Source: Thiomicrorhabdus chilensis DSM 12352 (GTDB lineage Bacteria > Pseudomonadota > Gammaproteobacteria > Thiomicrospirales > Thiomicrospiraceae). From it: a stretch of DNA of 64,000 nt. The notes under the pieces were generated by a model that saw only the letters and a list, made by a program, of their open reading frames with translations, was not told where the DNA came from and ran no database searches. Every line of letters starts with the position of its first letter. The first letter of the stretch is position 1. Location of the stretch: contig NZ_KI519609.1 of the NCBI RefSeq assembly GCF_000483485.1, positions 559,079-623,078 of the forward strand. The letters are read 5' to 3'. This document shows, piece after piece, positions 10,801 through 18,769 of the stretch. Made by a program: the position numbers and the translations under genes.

Positions 10801-12470
10801 TCAACAGCGTAAGTGGTCGCAATAGGTGCAGGAGGAGTACCTGTACCTACCTGTAACTGAACGAGTATTCCGCCAGCAGGTAGCGCGTCAGGATTGTCTT
10901 CTGTACCACCAGGTGCACTGATGCCGCTATTGCTCGGTGATGTTCGATCGAAGAGTGAGAAGGTCACGTCTTGGTTAGGCATGGCTACGAGAACGTCAAG
11001 CGTTTTACCCGCTGGTAACAGTGCGTGACTTTGCTGTTTTATAAGTCCTGGATAAGGGTTACCGTCTTCCGCGATTAAGCCCATATCTGGCCCAATAATC
11101 GCTGGAGTATGTGAGCGCAAGCCTGCATTGAGAAAACGAAACAGTACATTATCACCTGGCCGACCGGCAGCCATTGCAGCCTCGGGAGAAATGGCTCCAT
11201 TTACGAGTCTATAGATAGGATTGTAATCAACGGTACAAGGATATCCAACAGTAGCATTGGCAATGTAGTCTGCTAACGGAACACACTCCATTCCAGGAGC
11301 GCCTAAAGTTGCTGTTAATGCGGCATCGGCACGTAGGTTTTGTATAGGGTCTATTTCGCTTAATAATAATATGGCATCAGTATCGGGGGCTATACCTGGG
11401 TAGGCATTACCTGCGCCAGCATCAACTACCAGTGCTCCATAAAGCCCCATTGGTACTTGAATCGATGGATGAGTACCGCTCTGATAGAGATAGGTTCCTG
11501 GACGTAAATTAGTGAAATTATAGGTTTGGATATCGCCTCTAGCAGCCACTTCAGTTGTGAATGACTGTACACGACTTCTTCCCAAAGAGTCCATGGCCAT
11601 TACCGGGTTACCACCGTTGGCTTGGCCAGGAATGATAATAGAGGTTGGCGTGCGTAGAGCGTTTCTGAGGTGAACAGTAAGGTTTGGACCGGTTGAAGGT
11701 GCAACTACGGGAACGGCAGTAATTTCTTTAACGCGGAAAGGTGCGCCACTAGTCGTATTTTTGATTGCTAGCGTTGTTCCCGTTGGTGTTCCATCTATCT
11801 GATAGGTAATCCAACCATGGGTGCCACCTGCATTTTCGTGTGTTGTGGGTAATGATGGTAGCGGTTCGTGAATGGGTGCGGCTGTAACGAGATTTCCATC
11901 AAGGGTCACTTCTAAAGAGGTGTTGGAATTCCCCCCTGCGCTCCATAGTGAAAACCTTTTGGGAATAATCGCGTTATCAAAATCGAAGACGGCAGTCTGG
12001 TTGGTGCCTATGTTGGCATTTGCCACACCAATCCCCTGTCTTGTGCGACGAACACTTGCAGCTGGATTACCATTACCTAGCAGGCCTGTAATTGTGACGC
12101 CGGGGTTTCCCTGGTCGTAGAGTGTTGCGCCAGATTCGTTTGGTTGAACACCAAAGTTTATTGTGTAAGGGTTAAGTTGAGGTCCGGGTGCGTCTTGCGT
12201 GGCTGCAGCTTGGCCGCAGTTAACAAAGCCTTGTCTACACCATTGATACCCCCACATAGGAACAGTTGTGTTGTTCTTCAAGGTCTTCTCGAAGGGTTGT
12301 GCCTGCAGATAAACATCAATTGCTGATGAAGTGCCACTAAATCCGGTTGCGATTAAAATCACCGTAGCAAGGATTAACAATTTTACTCTCAGTAGTAGAT
12401 TATGGCCATTGCTGACATTTGGTTCTAATGTAGAGTCCTGTTTTGAATTTTTGTGCATTGCCTGTTTCAT
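4884..12470 (-). CDS. Giant exported cupredoxin / Ig-like / beta-helix protein (2528 aa)
   Basis: A signal peptide (about residues 28-50, ending GTSSA) is followed by a cupredoxin pair (about 53-545). Its blocks TYLYQSGTHPSIQVPMGLYG and VLFRFLNAGLRSH match the neighbouring oxidase subunit at 12568-13884, but most copper-binding histidines are missing. An insertion of about 180 residues splits the first cupredoxin. Next come two cadherin-like/VCBS-type repeats (about 555-745, with VLGNDADPDGDTLTA), several SdrD B-like or carboxypeptidase-regulatory modules (for example MDMNENGILDNGESPL), an IPT/TIG-like domain (GPLVAPGETIAIRSAG) and a C-terminal right-handed beta-helix of about 450 residues. 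The start at 12470 has GAGGAG upstream. This is the architecture of a very large surface or secreted protein, a plausible T2SS substrate given the flanking gsp genes. Known large bacterial metal oxidases such as MofA are only an analogy. Confidence 0.8.
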   Translation of the reverse strand: MKQAMHKNSKQDSTLEPNVSNGHNLLLRVKLLILATVILIATGFSGTSSAIDVYLQAQPFEKTLKNNTTVPMWGYQWCRQGFVNCGQAAATQDAPGPQLNPYTINFGVQPNESGATLYDQGNPGVTITGLLGNGNPAASVRRTRQGIGVANANIGTNQTAVFDFDNAIIPKRFSLWSAGGNSNTSLEVTLDGNLVTAAPIHEPLPSLPTTHENAGGTHGWITYQIDGTPTGTTLAIKNTTSGAPFRVKEITAVPVVAPSTGPNLTVHLRNALRTPTSIIIPGQANGGNPVMAMDSLGRSRVQSFTTEVAARGDIQTYNFTNLRPGTYLYQSGTHPSIQVPMGLYGALVVDAGAGNAYPGIAPDTDAILLLSEIDPIQNLRADAALTATLGAPGMECVPLADYIANATVGYPCTVDYNPIYRLVNGAISPEAAMAAGRPGDNVLFRFLNAGLRSHTPAIIGPDMGLIAEDGNPYPGLIKQQSHALLPAGKTLDVLVAMPNQDVTFSLFDRTSPSNSGISAPGGTEDNPDALPAGGILVQLQVGTGTPPAPIATTYAVDDVYNVVEDTPLNATSVLGNDVMLSNATVAMISSPSNGTINLNSNGTFTYTPNENYSGPDGFTYSASTSDGNSYPAQVTLNVSFVNDAPMASVDGPYTNSTGTTITVAAAAGVLGNDADPDGDTLTAVLDGTPPAGLTLNADGSFTYTGNAQGTPATFSYFAFDGSLQSDSDPNSTGNQPTTVTLNFNPVANIALSVQDPDGVALTDYRWLVQEDATFHHDPNAPDALINQQSLNFHKSYMPIVAQGSGAGEFSEVALDPSKHYYVSVLPDDGANVNGHSIGGAQIPPGSSAVTVYVNKQPIPTAQISVLVFNDNFPTNGAPDANEPGLEGFQIILEDAGGRYGMSGGTMSQDAFGTPLKNWLPCAPAAATGIIVTCPDGSALIKDLPPGKYGVIAVKPSGGPDWVQTSTIEGSKVIDAWVKANEPEFFLEFGGQMQHAFIGFVDPETTQPPVSGSNSISGQVTLLHDPRPPGVLGSVETGSYDALGFTRAWVGLNDNSGDGANIRTVHAEPDGSFMLDGIPNGNYQLVVWDDYLDQIIAYQLVDVVDSNVELSAPIAVNAWFTRTEHNVFMDMNENGILDNGESPLSEQAINLRWRDGTVNQSFPTDLEGYVSFDQTFPFFSWQVLEVDYTRFKATGMTATVDGGGDVNLPDNPYPGLLNPQVQANGELSRTETGPVLTQAFQGFPGQTSVFNWGKKPYEVGENGGISGIVFYGSTRGENDPRLTVGDPWEPGIPGVKVRLYREVPREAPFNIAVSNASFEEPILTNGSSLNSNPLPAWIKIGSGRIFNPYNNANVAEGTNMYQFQGDGSIQQMLGEVLKEGSYNLSVAVGDQGSNSITIADYQVQLGVMQGSTFVLLAEDNDSLSPDQEYLTSTVTYTATAEDPSLGLPLVIRLVASNTSSSAWVLFDDVRLELTTDSALTLVAETTTDSWDRSLPEGCPGEDPQSEFAIQTLGVANIDKCYDGFRNWNQARPGVFDGGYAFNDIPAGSYVVEIVPPPGYELIKEEDVNVGFGDIFSTVSVSPPAGGPGVFTFPDAATVAAALAPEPGIAQPPCVGDLREVPEIMSLFPNAAEPAPFATALRPLCNRKKVTLSDQGQAAADFHLFTTTPVAAQFTGLITDDISNESNPASPGFGEKWSPANLPVSLRDWTGREVYRSYGDSFGRYNGLLPSTYTANIPIPSGYSPAMLIACMNDGGDGQSDPLKLSTYGTACYTAQFMPGATTYLDTPVLPKAAFAGGFNPVDCAAVKGTPVITSVSNATSGAFGPLVAPGETIAIRSAGTAAEVPNPTYEGPFATAPYNEPTVLRDLSFGSGTGSVELIDANGIKHALSIQAWGPDEIRAVAPATPMTGELLVTRGDSGNASINSVTVTVDTETPIRVAAGDSIQAAIDSATNGALILVEPGNYNEFVIMSKPVRLQGSGSDTIINAIQRPTEKLQAWSDKVNELVNSGIVDLLPGQLAGLPTERGAGITVLAKRNGPNRFVIHPARIDGFTITDADSGGGIFVNGYAHKLEISNNNITGNSGFLHGGIRVGHPFLPNVDQQANANGIIAFNRNLNIHNNAITLNGAIGEQSIGGGLALATGSYNYTVANNFICGNYASGDGAGIAHLGQSHSGMIEHNQILFNQSFDPTANPSGGGIFIGGEPSEPPALSLGTGNVKVNGNLIQGNQAGSGHGGGIRTQFVNGSEIGFTQTNNKSRKPWLLRFTNNIIVNNVAGYSGGGISLQDTVRAVINNNTIANNDSTATVGGLIVGGATAPQPAGISAERYSLSLAAALNETNGFSNPLQLINNIIWHNRAFSFDGSVLQPVLTPTSAGNCPTGANYWDIGVLGEPQVPLAGDLKLNPRRSILTTLAGGYHRSNLTGNPDFISEYCNGDRTLSTPGPIRLTPAFGEGGNMLDIRFGPLTQEAATPWASTPTIWNYHIGAASAGLNNAQRIQNLNGTKPRSALDFDGDTRPQGARFDRGADERAL

Positions 12471-12567
12471 TGCTCTCTCTCCTCAATTGAGAGTTACCTA
12501 TTCGATTAGGTAGTGCTCAGAATGTGCTTTTGTGACTGATTAAATTGTATTTTTTTATTTCAGTCTT

Positions 12568-13884
12568 TTATTCGGTTATAACCACGCTAGGCGCTTCTAT
12601 GATTAGCATGGTCATCATTCCACCTGGAAATACGTCGTTGTTTACCATTTCACGTTCAGTATGTGAGTGCCACATATATGCATAACCAGCATTGGGGTTA
12701 AGGCCGCCTTCTCCCGGGGGCAAACTTCCCATTGCGCCAAGGAAAGGACTTCCGCTGTAGAAACCACCGAACGCCATTGAACTTAAGCTGGGTAATTCAA
12801 CGGGGATCGGTTTGCCGTGGTCTGGGGCCCATTCGTGTTCTTCCATTGGATCGGATGGCTTGTGACCATAAATATCCCAACCAAGATCTTTTCCTGTCCA
12901 TCCAAAGATGGCATCAACCGTTCCGCCAGGCGCGGCAGGGATAGTAAACAGTAATGGACCTGCAAGCTGGCTTGAATCTGTTGCGCTTAATAGCAAACGA
13001 CCATCTCGAGCAAGTACTTGGGAGTGGTTTCCGTGGGTGTGGAATGGATGCATGTCTCGTCCAGCTCCGACTACACGCAACAGTATTTTTTCACCAGGAT
13101 GCATGCGAGTCATCGCATTATAGGGTTGGTTTGGTAGTAAACTCGTGCCAGCAGAAGCCATAGTGTCAGGTGCGGCTCGTCCGTTTAATAGCCAGTATTC
13201 TGGATGAAATGGTCCCGATCCAACATCAATTGGCCCTGGTCCTGTTGCCTGCTGTTGGGCTGCTTCATGAATATCTATGTCGATTTCACTCAGAAGGTAT
13301 AAATATTCACGGTCGTAGCAAGTTTTTGGGTGATCGTAAGCAGAAGCTACACTACACCCCACGGCTGGTGAGGACGGCCGGACGATAATAGCGCCATATA
13401 ATCCCATCTCAATTTGAAGGTCTGGTCGAGTGCCGCTGTGGTATTGATAGGTTCCTGGCGTATTGGCGACAAAACTGTAGGTAACCGATCCACCAACGGG
13501 TGCTTCCTGGGTTATTTGGCCAGCAACACCAGAGCTGGTTGTGACCTGATGACCCGGAAATACAATCGATGTGTTTCCAGCCGCTGCAGGCAAGTTGTTA
13601 TTGAGAGTAATCGTTACTGTGGTCCCTTGGTCTACGATTAGTGTTGGGCCAGGAAGTTGCATGGTTCCGTTATTGCTGTAACCCCAAGAGTATATTGAAC
13701 CACCATCTGCAATTGAGATATAACCTTCGCTAGCGGTTAGGTTGAAATGACTTCCGGTTTCACCAATGATCATGGCGCGCACTGTGGCTGGGGCCAATAA
13801 GGTTACAGATAGCACCAATACAACAATGGCTGAGAAGAAATCGGGTAATTTCCTATTACTAATGCTTTTCTTGAAAATAGTCAT
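12568..13884 (-). CDS. Multicopper oxidase-like protein, C-terminal half type (carries HxxHxH)
   Basis: 438 residues with a signal peptide (IVVLVLSVTLLAPATVRA) and two cupredoxin domains. It carries the third multicopper-oxidase motif, HPFHTHGNH, and a fourth motif in which the type 1 copper cysteine is replaced by serine (MWHSHTERE instead of HCHxxxH). An earlier block, YQYHSGTRPDLQIEMGLYG, resembles the giant protein downstream. The first and second motifs (HWHG, HCH) are absent here but present in the gene just upstream, so the two products probably form one oxidase. The start follows AGGAGA and lies 11 nt behind the upstream stop, consistent with coupled translation. Confidence 0.85.
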   Translation of the reverse strand: MTIFKKSISNRKLPDFFSAIVVLVLSVTLLAPATVRAMIIGETGSHFNLTASEGYISIADGGSIYSWGYSNNGTMQLPGPTLIVDQGTTVTITLNNNLPAAAGNTSIVFPGHQVTTSSGVAGQITQEAPVGGSVTYSFVANTPGTYQYHSGTRPDLQIEMGLYGAIIVRPSSPAVGCSVASAYDHPKTCYDREYLYLLSEIDIDIHEAAQQQATGPGPIDVGSGPFHPEYWLLNGRAAPDTMASAGTSLLPNQPYNAMTRMHPGEKILLRVVGAGRDMHPFHTHGNHSQVLARDGRLLLSATDSSQLAGPLLFTIPAAPGGTVDAIFGWTGKDLGWDIYGHKPSDPMEEHEWAPDHGKPIPVELPSLSSMAFGGFYSGSPFLGAMGSLPPGEGGLNPNAGYAYMWHSHTEREMVNNDVFPGGMMTMLIIEAPSVVITE

Positions 13885-13894
13885 TGCCGTTCTC

Positions 13895-15196
13895 CTAATT
13901 GATCCGTATCTCGGTCATCATGCCGCCGAAATTTTCTGCATCGTTGGCGAGTTGATCAAGATTCTTGGTGTAAAGGAAATAGGTTCCAGCAGTCGCTGGA
14001 GTTGTGATGATGACATCTGCAGATTGACCACCGCCAAGGGTTAATGAATTCGTTTGATAATTCATGTTGTTTCCGGCACCATCGCGTAATAATCGAGCAT
14101 CAAGTCCTACCACGTTCATCGTCAGGCCACTGGTTCCGATTGTGTAGAATTGAGTCACGCTTAGATTTGATATTCTGAGTAGAATGCGCTGACCGGGAGA
14201 TGCGGAGATCAGGCTAGAGATGGGTTGGGAAACTTGAGTATTGCCAAGGGGGTCTACCGTGCTGAGCGCATTGGGATTTACCGTGTCCGGGTATCCTCGG
14301 CCATTCAATAAAAAGTAACGATCACGCATGCCAGCAAAAGGCAGAGGTTGTACATTGAAGCTGGCATCATGGAAGTCGGGGTCAAAAGAACCAATCTGGA
14401 TAGGGTACTCCACATCGTAACGGGTTGATCCGTCGCCATCATTGTAGGCATAAGTACTGACACCGCTGATGTGCCCATCTGGACAAATGCCACCCGGTAT
14501 CGAAGAATCGTTAATTGTGTCGCAACGATTCTGGCGAGGTCTTACGAACAAGTTCCCTAACATGCCCATCTGCATGTGTTCAGCCGCTTCCACGTGACAG
14601 TGGTACATATAGGTTCCGGCATCCTTGGCCTGGTAGTAGTAAGTTAAGGTTGCCCCCATATTGATTGATATTGAAGCATCCGGTACACCATCAAAAAGTG
14701 CAGAAGCTTCAGCAAACCCGTGCCAGTGAATGGTGTGCGGGTCAAATAGGTCGGGTCGCATCGCCATGCCGACATTGGTCATAGACAAAAAGAGCTCGTC
14801 ATCTTCATCAATCGCAATCGTTGGTGCTGGCGCGTTCGCTGCCAACATCCCTTGATCCATCACCCAGCCTGGGTAGTCACCGCTATTTTCTGTTGGTGCA
14901 CCGTCTACTCCGGGAAGGGGGAGTTCGGCAAAGCTGAAGACATACATCGGTTTACCAGCACCAGTATTCTGGTAATTGTCGGCCATGGTTACCATTCCGT
15001 CGCCGGCGGCAAGATGCATGCATTTAATACCCGGGTTGTTTGCTCCAGGGTGGATGAGAGTTCCTGTCCCTTTAGGGCACTGTACGTTGATGCTGCTTTC
15101 CTGTGCACTTACACCGAGTGTTATGAATAGCAGTAAGAAGATTGTCGAGCTCAAGTTGATCACAGAGTTCATCGATATATTTCGTTGAAGTTTCAT
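13895..15196 (-). CDS. Multicopper oxidase-like protein, N-terminal half type (HWHG and HCH motifs)
   Basis: First gene of the leftward operon, 433 residues, with a signal peptide ending near GVSAQ. It shows the first oxidase motif, HTIHWHGF, and the motif YMYHCHVEAAEHMQMGM, which holds both trinuclear-site histidines and a type 1 copper set (Cys, His, Met). The C-terminal cupredoxin (about residues 260-430) lacks the HxxHxH and final HCH motifs. Laccase-type enzymes oxidise metals or phenols and reduce oxygen; here the required ligands are split between this protein and its neighbour. The start at 15196 is preceded by AAGGAG. The AT-rich DNA upstream probably holds the operon promoter. Confidence 0.87.
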   Translation of the reverse strand: MKLQRNISMNSVINLSSTIFLLLFITLGVSAQESSINVQCPKGTGTLIHPGANNPGIKCMHLAAGDGMVTMADNYQNTGAGKPMYVFSFAELPLPGVDGAPTENSGDYPGWVMDQGMLAANAPAPTIAIDEDDELFLSMTNVGMAMRPDLFDPHTIHWHGFAEASALFDGVPDASISINMGATLTYYYQAKDAGTYMYHCHVEAAEHMQMGMLGNLFVRPRQNRCDTINDSSIPGGICPDGHISGVSTYAYNDGDGSTRYDVEYPIQIGSFDPDFHDASFNVQPLPFAGMRDRYFLLNGRGYPDTVNPNALSTVDPLGNTQVSQPISSLISASPGQRILLRISNLSVTQFYTIGTSGLTMNVVGLDARLLRDGAGNNMNYQTNSLTLGGGQSADVIITTPATAGTYFLYTKNLDQLANDAENFGGMMTEIRIN

Positions 15197-16645
15197 TTCG
15201 ATCTCCTTGGCTAGAAATTGATTTGTTTAAATCCCTTACTGCCAGATTGATTGAGGCGAAACTATATAAAATAGATCTGTAAGGGGGGTATGTCTTTTTT
15301 GGTATTTGGCATTTGTAGTCGTAATTTTGGTTAATTTAAATTTATTTCGTTATAAAGATGTATCGGTCATTAGGTAGGATAAAGTTTAATTTTCTAATAG
15401 AAAAAATCCGCAGTTCAATTAGTCGTAAATTTAGCCAAATTGGATGGAAAATGAACTTTGTAATTTGAAGGACAAAATTCTTTCTAGTTTTTTAAGCTTT
15501 GGTTACCATGACTTGCTTTAATCTTGTTAAGTTTGATTCTATCTCTAAGTATTTGATAAACATAATCAAAATAATCTATATTGATTGTTGTAAATTTTAA
15601 ATATAATCAAAGACTTATCTTCTTTTTTTGGACGTTTCCCCTTTGTTTTAAGGGATTTCTTGAGATATTTAAATAATCCTGTGCACTGAATTTGGGTGAT
15701 GAATTGTCGTAAGCGATAAGTGTAGATGGTTCAAGAAGAGACAAATGTGTACATATTGAAATTGAGTTTAAACATCAAATCACTGCCGCTTTTTCAGTCG
15801 CCGACGAATCAAGTCGCTATGCTGATCGATAGAGTGAGCCAGCAGGAAGAGGTCAAGCTACTTTGTGACTTATTTCTACTGTCCTGAGCCTAGAGAAGAA
15901 AATGCAGGCACAATCTAACTGTGGCACCGGATTTATTTGTTCGCCCGTTTGCTGGCTAGATGATGTCGAAAAACTGGGTGCGCAACCTGCGGTTAACCTT
16001 TAGGATTACGCTGATGAGAAGTGTGGGAGGCAAAAAAAAGCTTGATGTTCTTCTTTGGCTTGGGAGTACTGGGGGTACAATGCAGTGGTAATCAATATCG
16101 CCAACGGGTCTGATGGTGGCGGATTGAGCGGAGCATTTGTCGTCGTAGCAATTGGTTAACGGATTCAGGTTCTTACGTTCATTGCCTGTTTAATTTGGCT
16201 GTTTAATACAAATTTGTGGAGTACAAAGAGGGCCGCCATTAAATTCAATTGCCAATACAACGTTAATTGAATCACCCTGGCATTTTATTATCTTTATTCT
16301 TTTTTTACATTTATGTTTAATGTTTTGTACAAAATAGGTGGCCTGCTGGAATAATTGTTATTAGGCTATATAATGTCATCAGTTGCTTTGATAGTGGAAT
16401 ACCGAATTTTTTGTAGATTTGAGTGTCAATAACATTCAGAAATTTTCGGCCTCTTGTTTATTTGTTTCTATTAGCATTGTTGATCTAGTATGTGGGATTT
16501 CAGCTAGCAAGTGCTTCCGGAAAAAAATTCTGTGCTATTGATCGGATGGCAGGAGTTGTTACACAGAAGTTGCTTAAAATTGATTGTAAAATGTGACGGA
16601 CAAGAATTCCGTATGTCTGTTCAGATAGATAACTAAGGAAGTTAT
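15197..16645. other. 1.4-kb non-coding stretch with gene relics, upstream of gspD
   Basis: Between the divergent oxidase operon and gspD there is no intact gene. The left third is very AT-rich. Short coding-like relics remain: on the minus strand near 15787-15865 a tail reading LLAHSIDQHSDLIRRRL before a stop, and on the plus strand near 16045-16159 a tail ending GGGLSGAFVVVAIG before a stop. They look like 3' ends of lost genes and I cannot name them. The gspD start is preceded by AAGGAAG at 16635-16641. Confidence 0.5.
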
Positions 16646-18769
16646 ATGGCGTTTTTTCCACATCTCTCGAAAACAAAAACTGCGCAGGTGAAAGCTTCAA
16701 GCTCATTGAGTTGGATAGTGAGTATGGCCTTCTTATTTGCATTAGTGTTCTCTTCGCAGTTGAAAGCAGAGGGAGGGTTGAAGCAAAATTTCAAACAGGC
16801 GGATATCACGACAGTGATTGAATCAGTCGCCAAAATCACCGGCAAAAACTTTATTATCGATCCCAGGGTAAAAGGTAAGGTCACCTTTATTGCTCCAGAA
16901 GGGATGGAGCCAGAAGCACTATATGATTCCTTGTTGGCGGTATTGAATGTACACGGCTATGTTGCGGTTCCTGGCGATGGCATAATTAAAGTGGTTCCAA
17001 GTAATTTGGCACGAGATCAAATACCTTACCGTACCAGCAGTGAACTTTATGAGCAGTGGATTACGGAAGTGATCTCTATTCAACATGTTAATGCCAGTAA
17101 GTTGGTAGCCGTCTTGCGACCATTGGTTGCGAGAGAAGGGCATTTAGTCGCCCTGGCGGAAAGCAATAAGTTGATTGTTACGGATACGGTCTCAAATATT
17201 AAGCGAATCAAGAGTATCTTAAAACGAGTGGATGTCGACGTGGCCGGTGCCTTTGAAGTCATCCCAGTCAAGCATACTTCTGTTGTGGACTTGTCGAAAA
17301 CTCTGAAATCTGTAATCCCAAAAGGTCAATCCGGGGTGGATGTTAATGTCGGTTTTGATGAACGTAGCAATCGTCTGATTTTAAGTGGTGATGAACTGAA
17401 GCGTATGATGATTCGTGCTTTAGTGGCGGATTTAGACCAGCCGGTTGATGCAGAAGGAGGCGCGCAGGTCGTTTATTTACGTTACGCCAAGGCGGCGGAT
17501 ATGGTTGAGGTTCTAAAAAAAGTAGCAGGGAATAGAATTTTCCAGACTACAGAACCAGAAAAAGGTGGCAATACACCAAGTGCGGTGACTGAAGCCACGC
17601 CAAACAACACTGAAAACAATGCTGTCTCTATTGCTGTTCAGGATCAGAAAGAGATCGACAGTCAGATCAGTATTGAAGCGGATGAACGGATGAACGCGCT
17701 GATTATTAGTGCGCCAACCAATGTTTTGAACGGATTGAAGCGTGTCATCAAACAGCTCGATATCCGCCGAGCTCAGGTACTGATTGAAGCCATTTTTGTT
17801 GAGATTTCAGCGGATAAAGCTGCAGAACTTGGGGTCGAATGGGGTTTGAGCGGCACCGGTGCTGCGGGCATAGTGAATTTTTCTGGTGCAATTCCAGCCC
17901 TTATTGGTAATGCTGGTAACGCCCTTGCCCAGTCACAAATTATTGGTCGAGGTATTACTTTGGGTGGCGGTGATATTAGTTCTGATGGAACTGGTTGGGG
18001 GGCCTTATTGCGTGCTTTAAACACGAGTTCTTATTCCAATATCTTAGCGACACCGTCTATTTTGACGTTGGACAATGAAGAAGCTGAAATTTTGGTAGGT
18101 AGGGAGGTCCCTTTTCAAACAGGCTCTTACGCCAGTACGACTACAACGGTTACGAATCCCTTCACTACCATTGAGCGTAAAAATGTTGGATTGAAACTCA
18201 AAGTAAAGCCGCAAATTAATGAGGGGAATGAGGTCTATTTGGAGATTGATCAGGAAGTCTCTGATGTTATTGATAAGGGACAGGCGGTTGATATTCAGAC
18301 CTCTAAACGACAAATCAAAACCCGGGTAATTGTCGGTGATGGCAATATGGTTGTACTTGGTGGCTTAATAAATGAAAAAGAGTCACGTTCAAGATCCAAA
18401 GTGCCGGGGCTTGGCGATTTACCAGGAATTGGCGGTTTGTTTAGTTCTTCAGAGGATACACGTGAAAAAGTGAATTTAATGGTTTTTTTGCGTCCTGTCA
18501 TTATCAGAAATAATGAAATGAGCGATTACTACAGTAATAAAAAGTACAACTATGTGTATGAGCAACAAGACGAGATGTTGCATAAACCAGAGGGGCAGTT
18601 ATTGGAAGGTTTGCGTCCCAGATTGCCAACGATAGAGCAGTGGAAAAAACAAGAACAAGCCACGCCTTTTCAACCGAAAGTGGAAACAAAAACGGATGAT
18701 AAAGCAAAGCTAGACTCGGGTGAAAAACAAACATCGGATTTTGATCCGTTGCTTGAGAGAGATTTATGA
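16646..18769 (+). CDS. gspD: Type II secretion outer-membrane secretin GspD
   Basis: GspD forms the 15-fold outer-membrane channel of the T2SS. The 707-residue product has a signal peptide (about 1-42), an N0 domain (QADITTVIESVAKITGKNF), N1-N3 domains and the C-terminal secretin barrel, with the strongly conserved LATPSILTLDNEEAEILVGR and VGLKLKVKPQINEGNEVYLE. The DE-rich linker between N2 and N3 (about residues 290-325) is usual. The C-terminal S-domain tail is charged and could bind a pilotin; none is seen here. ATG at 16646 has AAGGAAG upstream. It is the first gene of the rightward gspD-N operon and overlaps gspE by 4 nt. GspC, its normal neighbour, is about 16 kb away. Confidence 0.97.
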   Translation: MAFFPHLSKTKTAQVKASSSLSWIVSMAFLFALVFSSQLKAEGGLKQNFKQADITTVIESVAKITGKNFIIDPRVKGKVTFIAPEGMEPEALYDSLLAVLNVHGYVAVPGDGIIKVVPSNLARDQIPYRTSSELYEQWITEVISIQHVNASKLVAVLRPLVAREGHLVALAESNKLIVTDTVSNIKRIKSILKRVDVDVAGAFEVIPVKHTSVVDLSKTLKSVIPKGQSGVDVNVGFDERSNRLILSGDELKRMMIRALVADLDQPVDAEGGAQVVYLRYAKAADMVEVLKKVAGNRIFQTTEPEKGGNTPSAVTEATPNNTENNAVSIAVQDQKEIDSQISIEADERMNALIISAPTNVLNGLKRVIKQLDIRRAQVLIEAIFVEISADKAAELGVEWGLSGTGAAGIVNFSGAIPALIGNAGNALAQSQIIGRGITLGGGDISSDGTGWGALLRALNTSSYSNILATPSILTLDNEEAEILVGREVPFQTGSYASTTTTVTNPFTTIERKNVGLKLKVKPQINEGNEVYLEIDQEVSDVIDKGQAVDIQTSKRQIKTRVIVGDGNMVVLGGLINEKESRSRSKVPGLGDLPGIGGLFSSSEDTREKVNLMVFLRPVIIRNNEMSDYYSNKKYNYVYEQQDEMLHKPEGQLLEGLRPRLPTIEQWKKQEQATPFQPKVETKTDDKAKLDSGEKQTSDFDPLLERDL

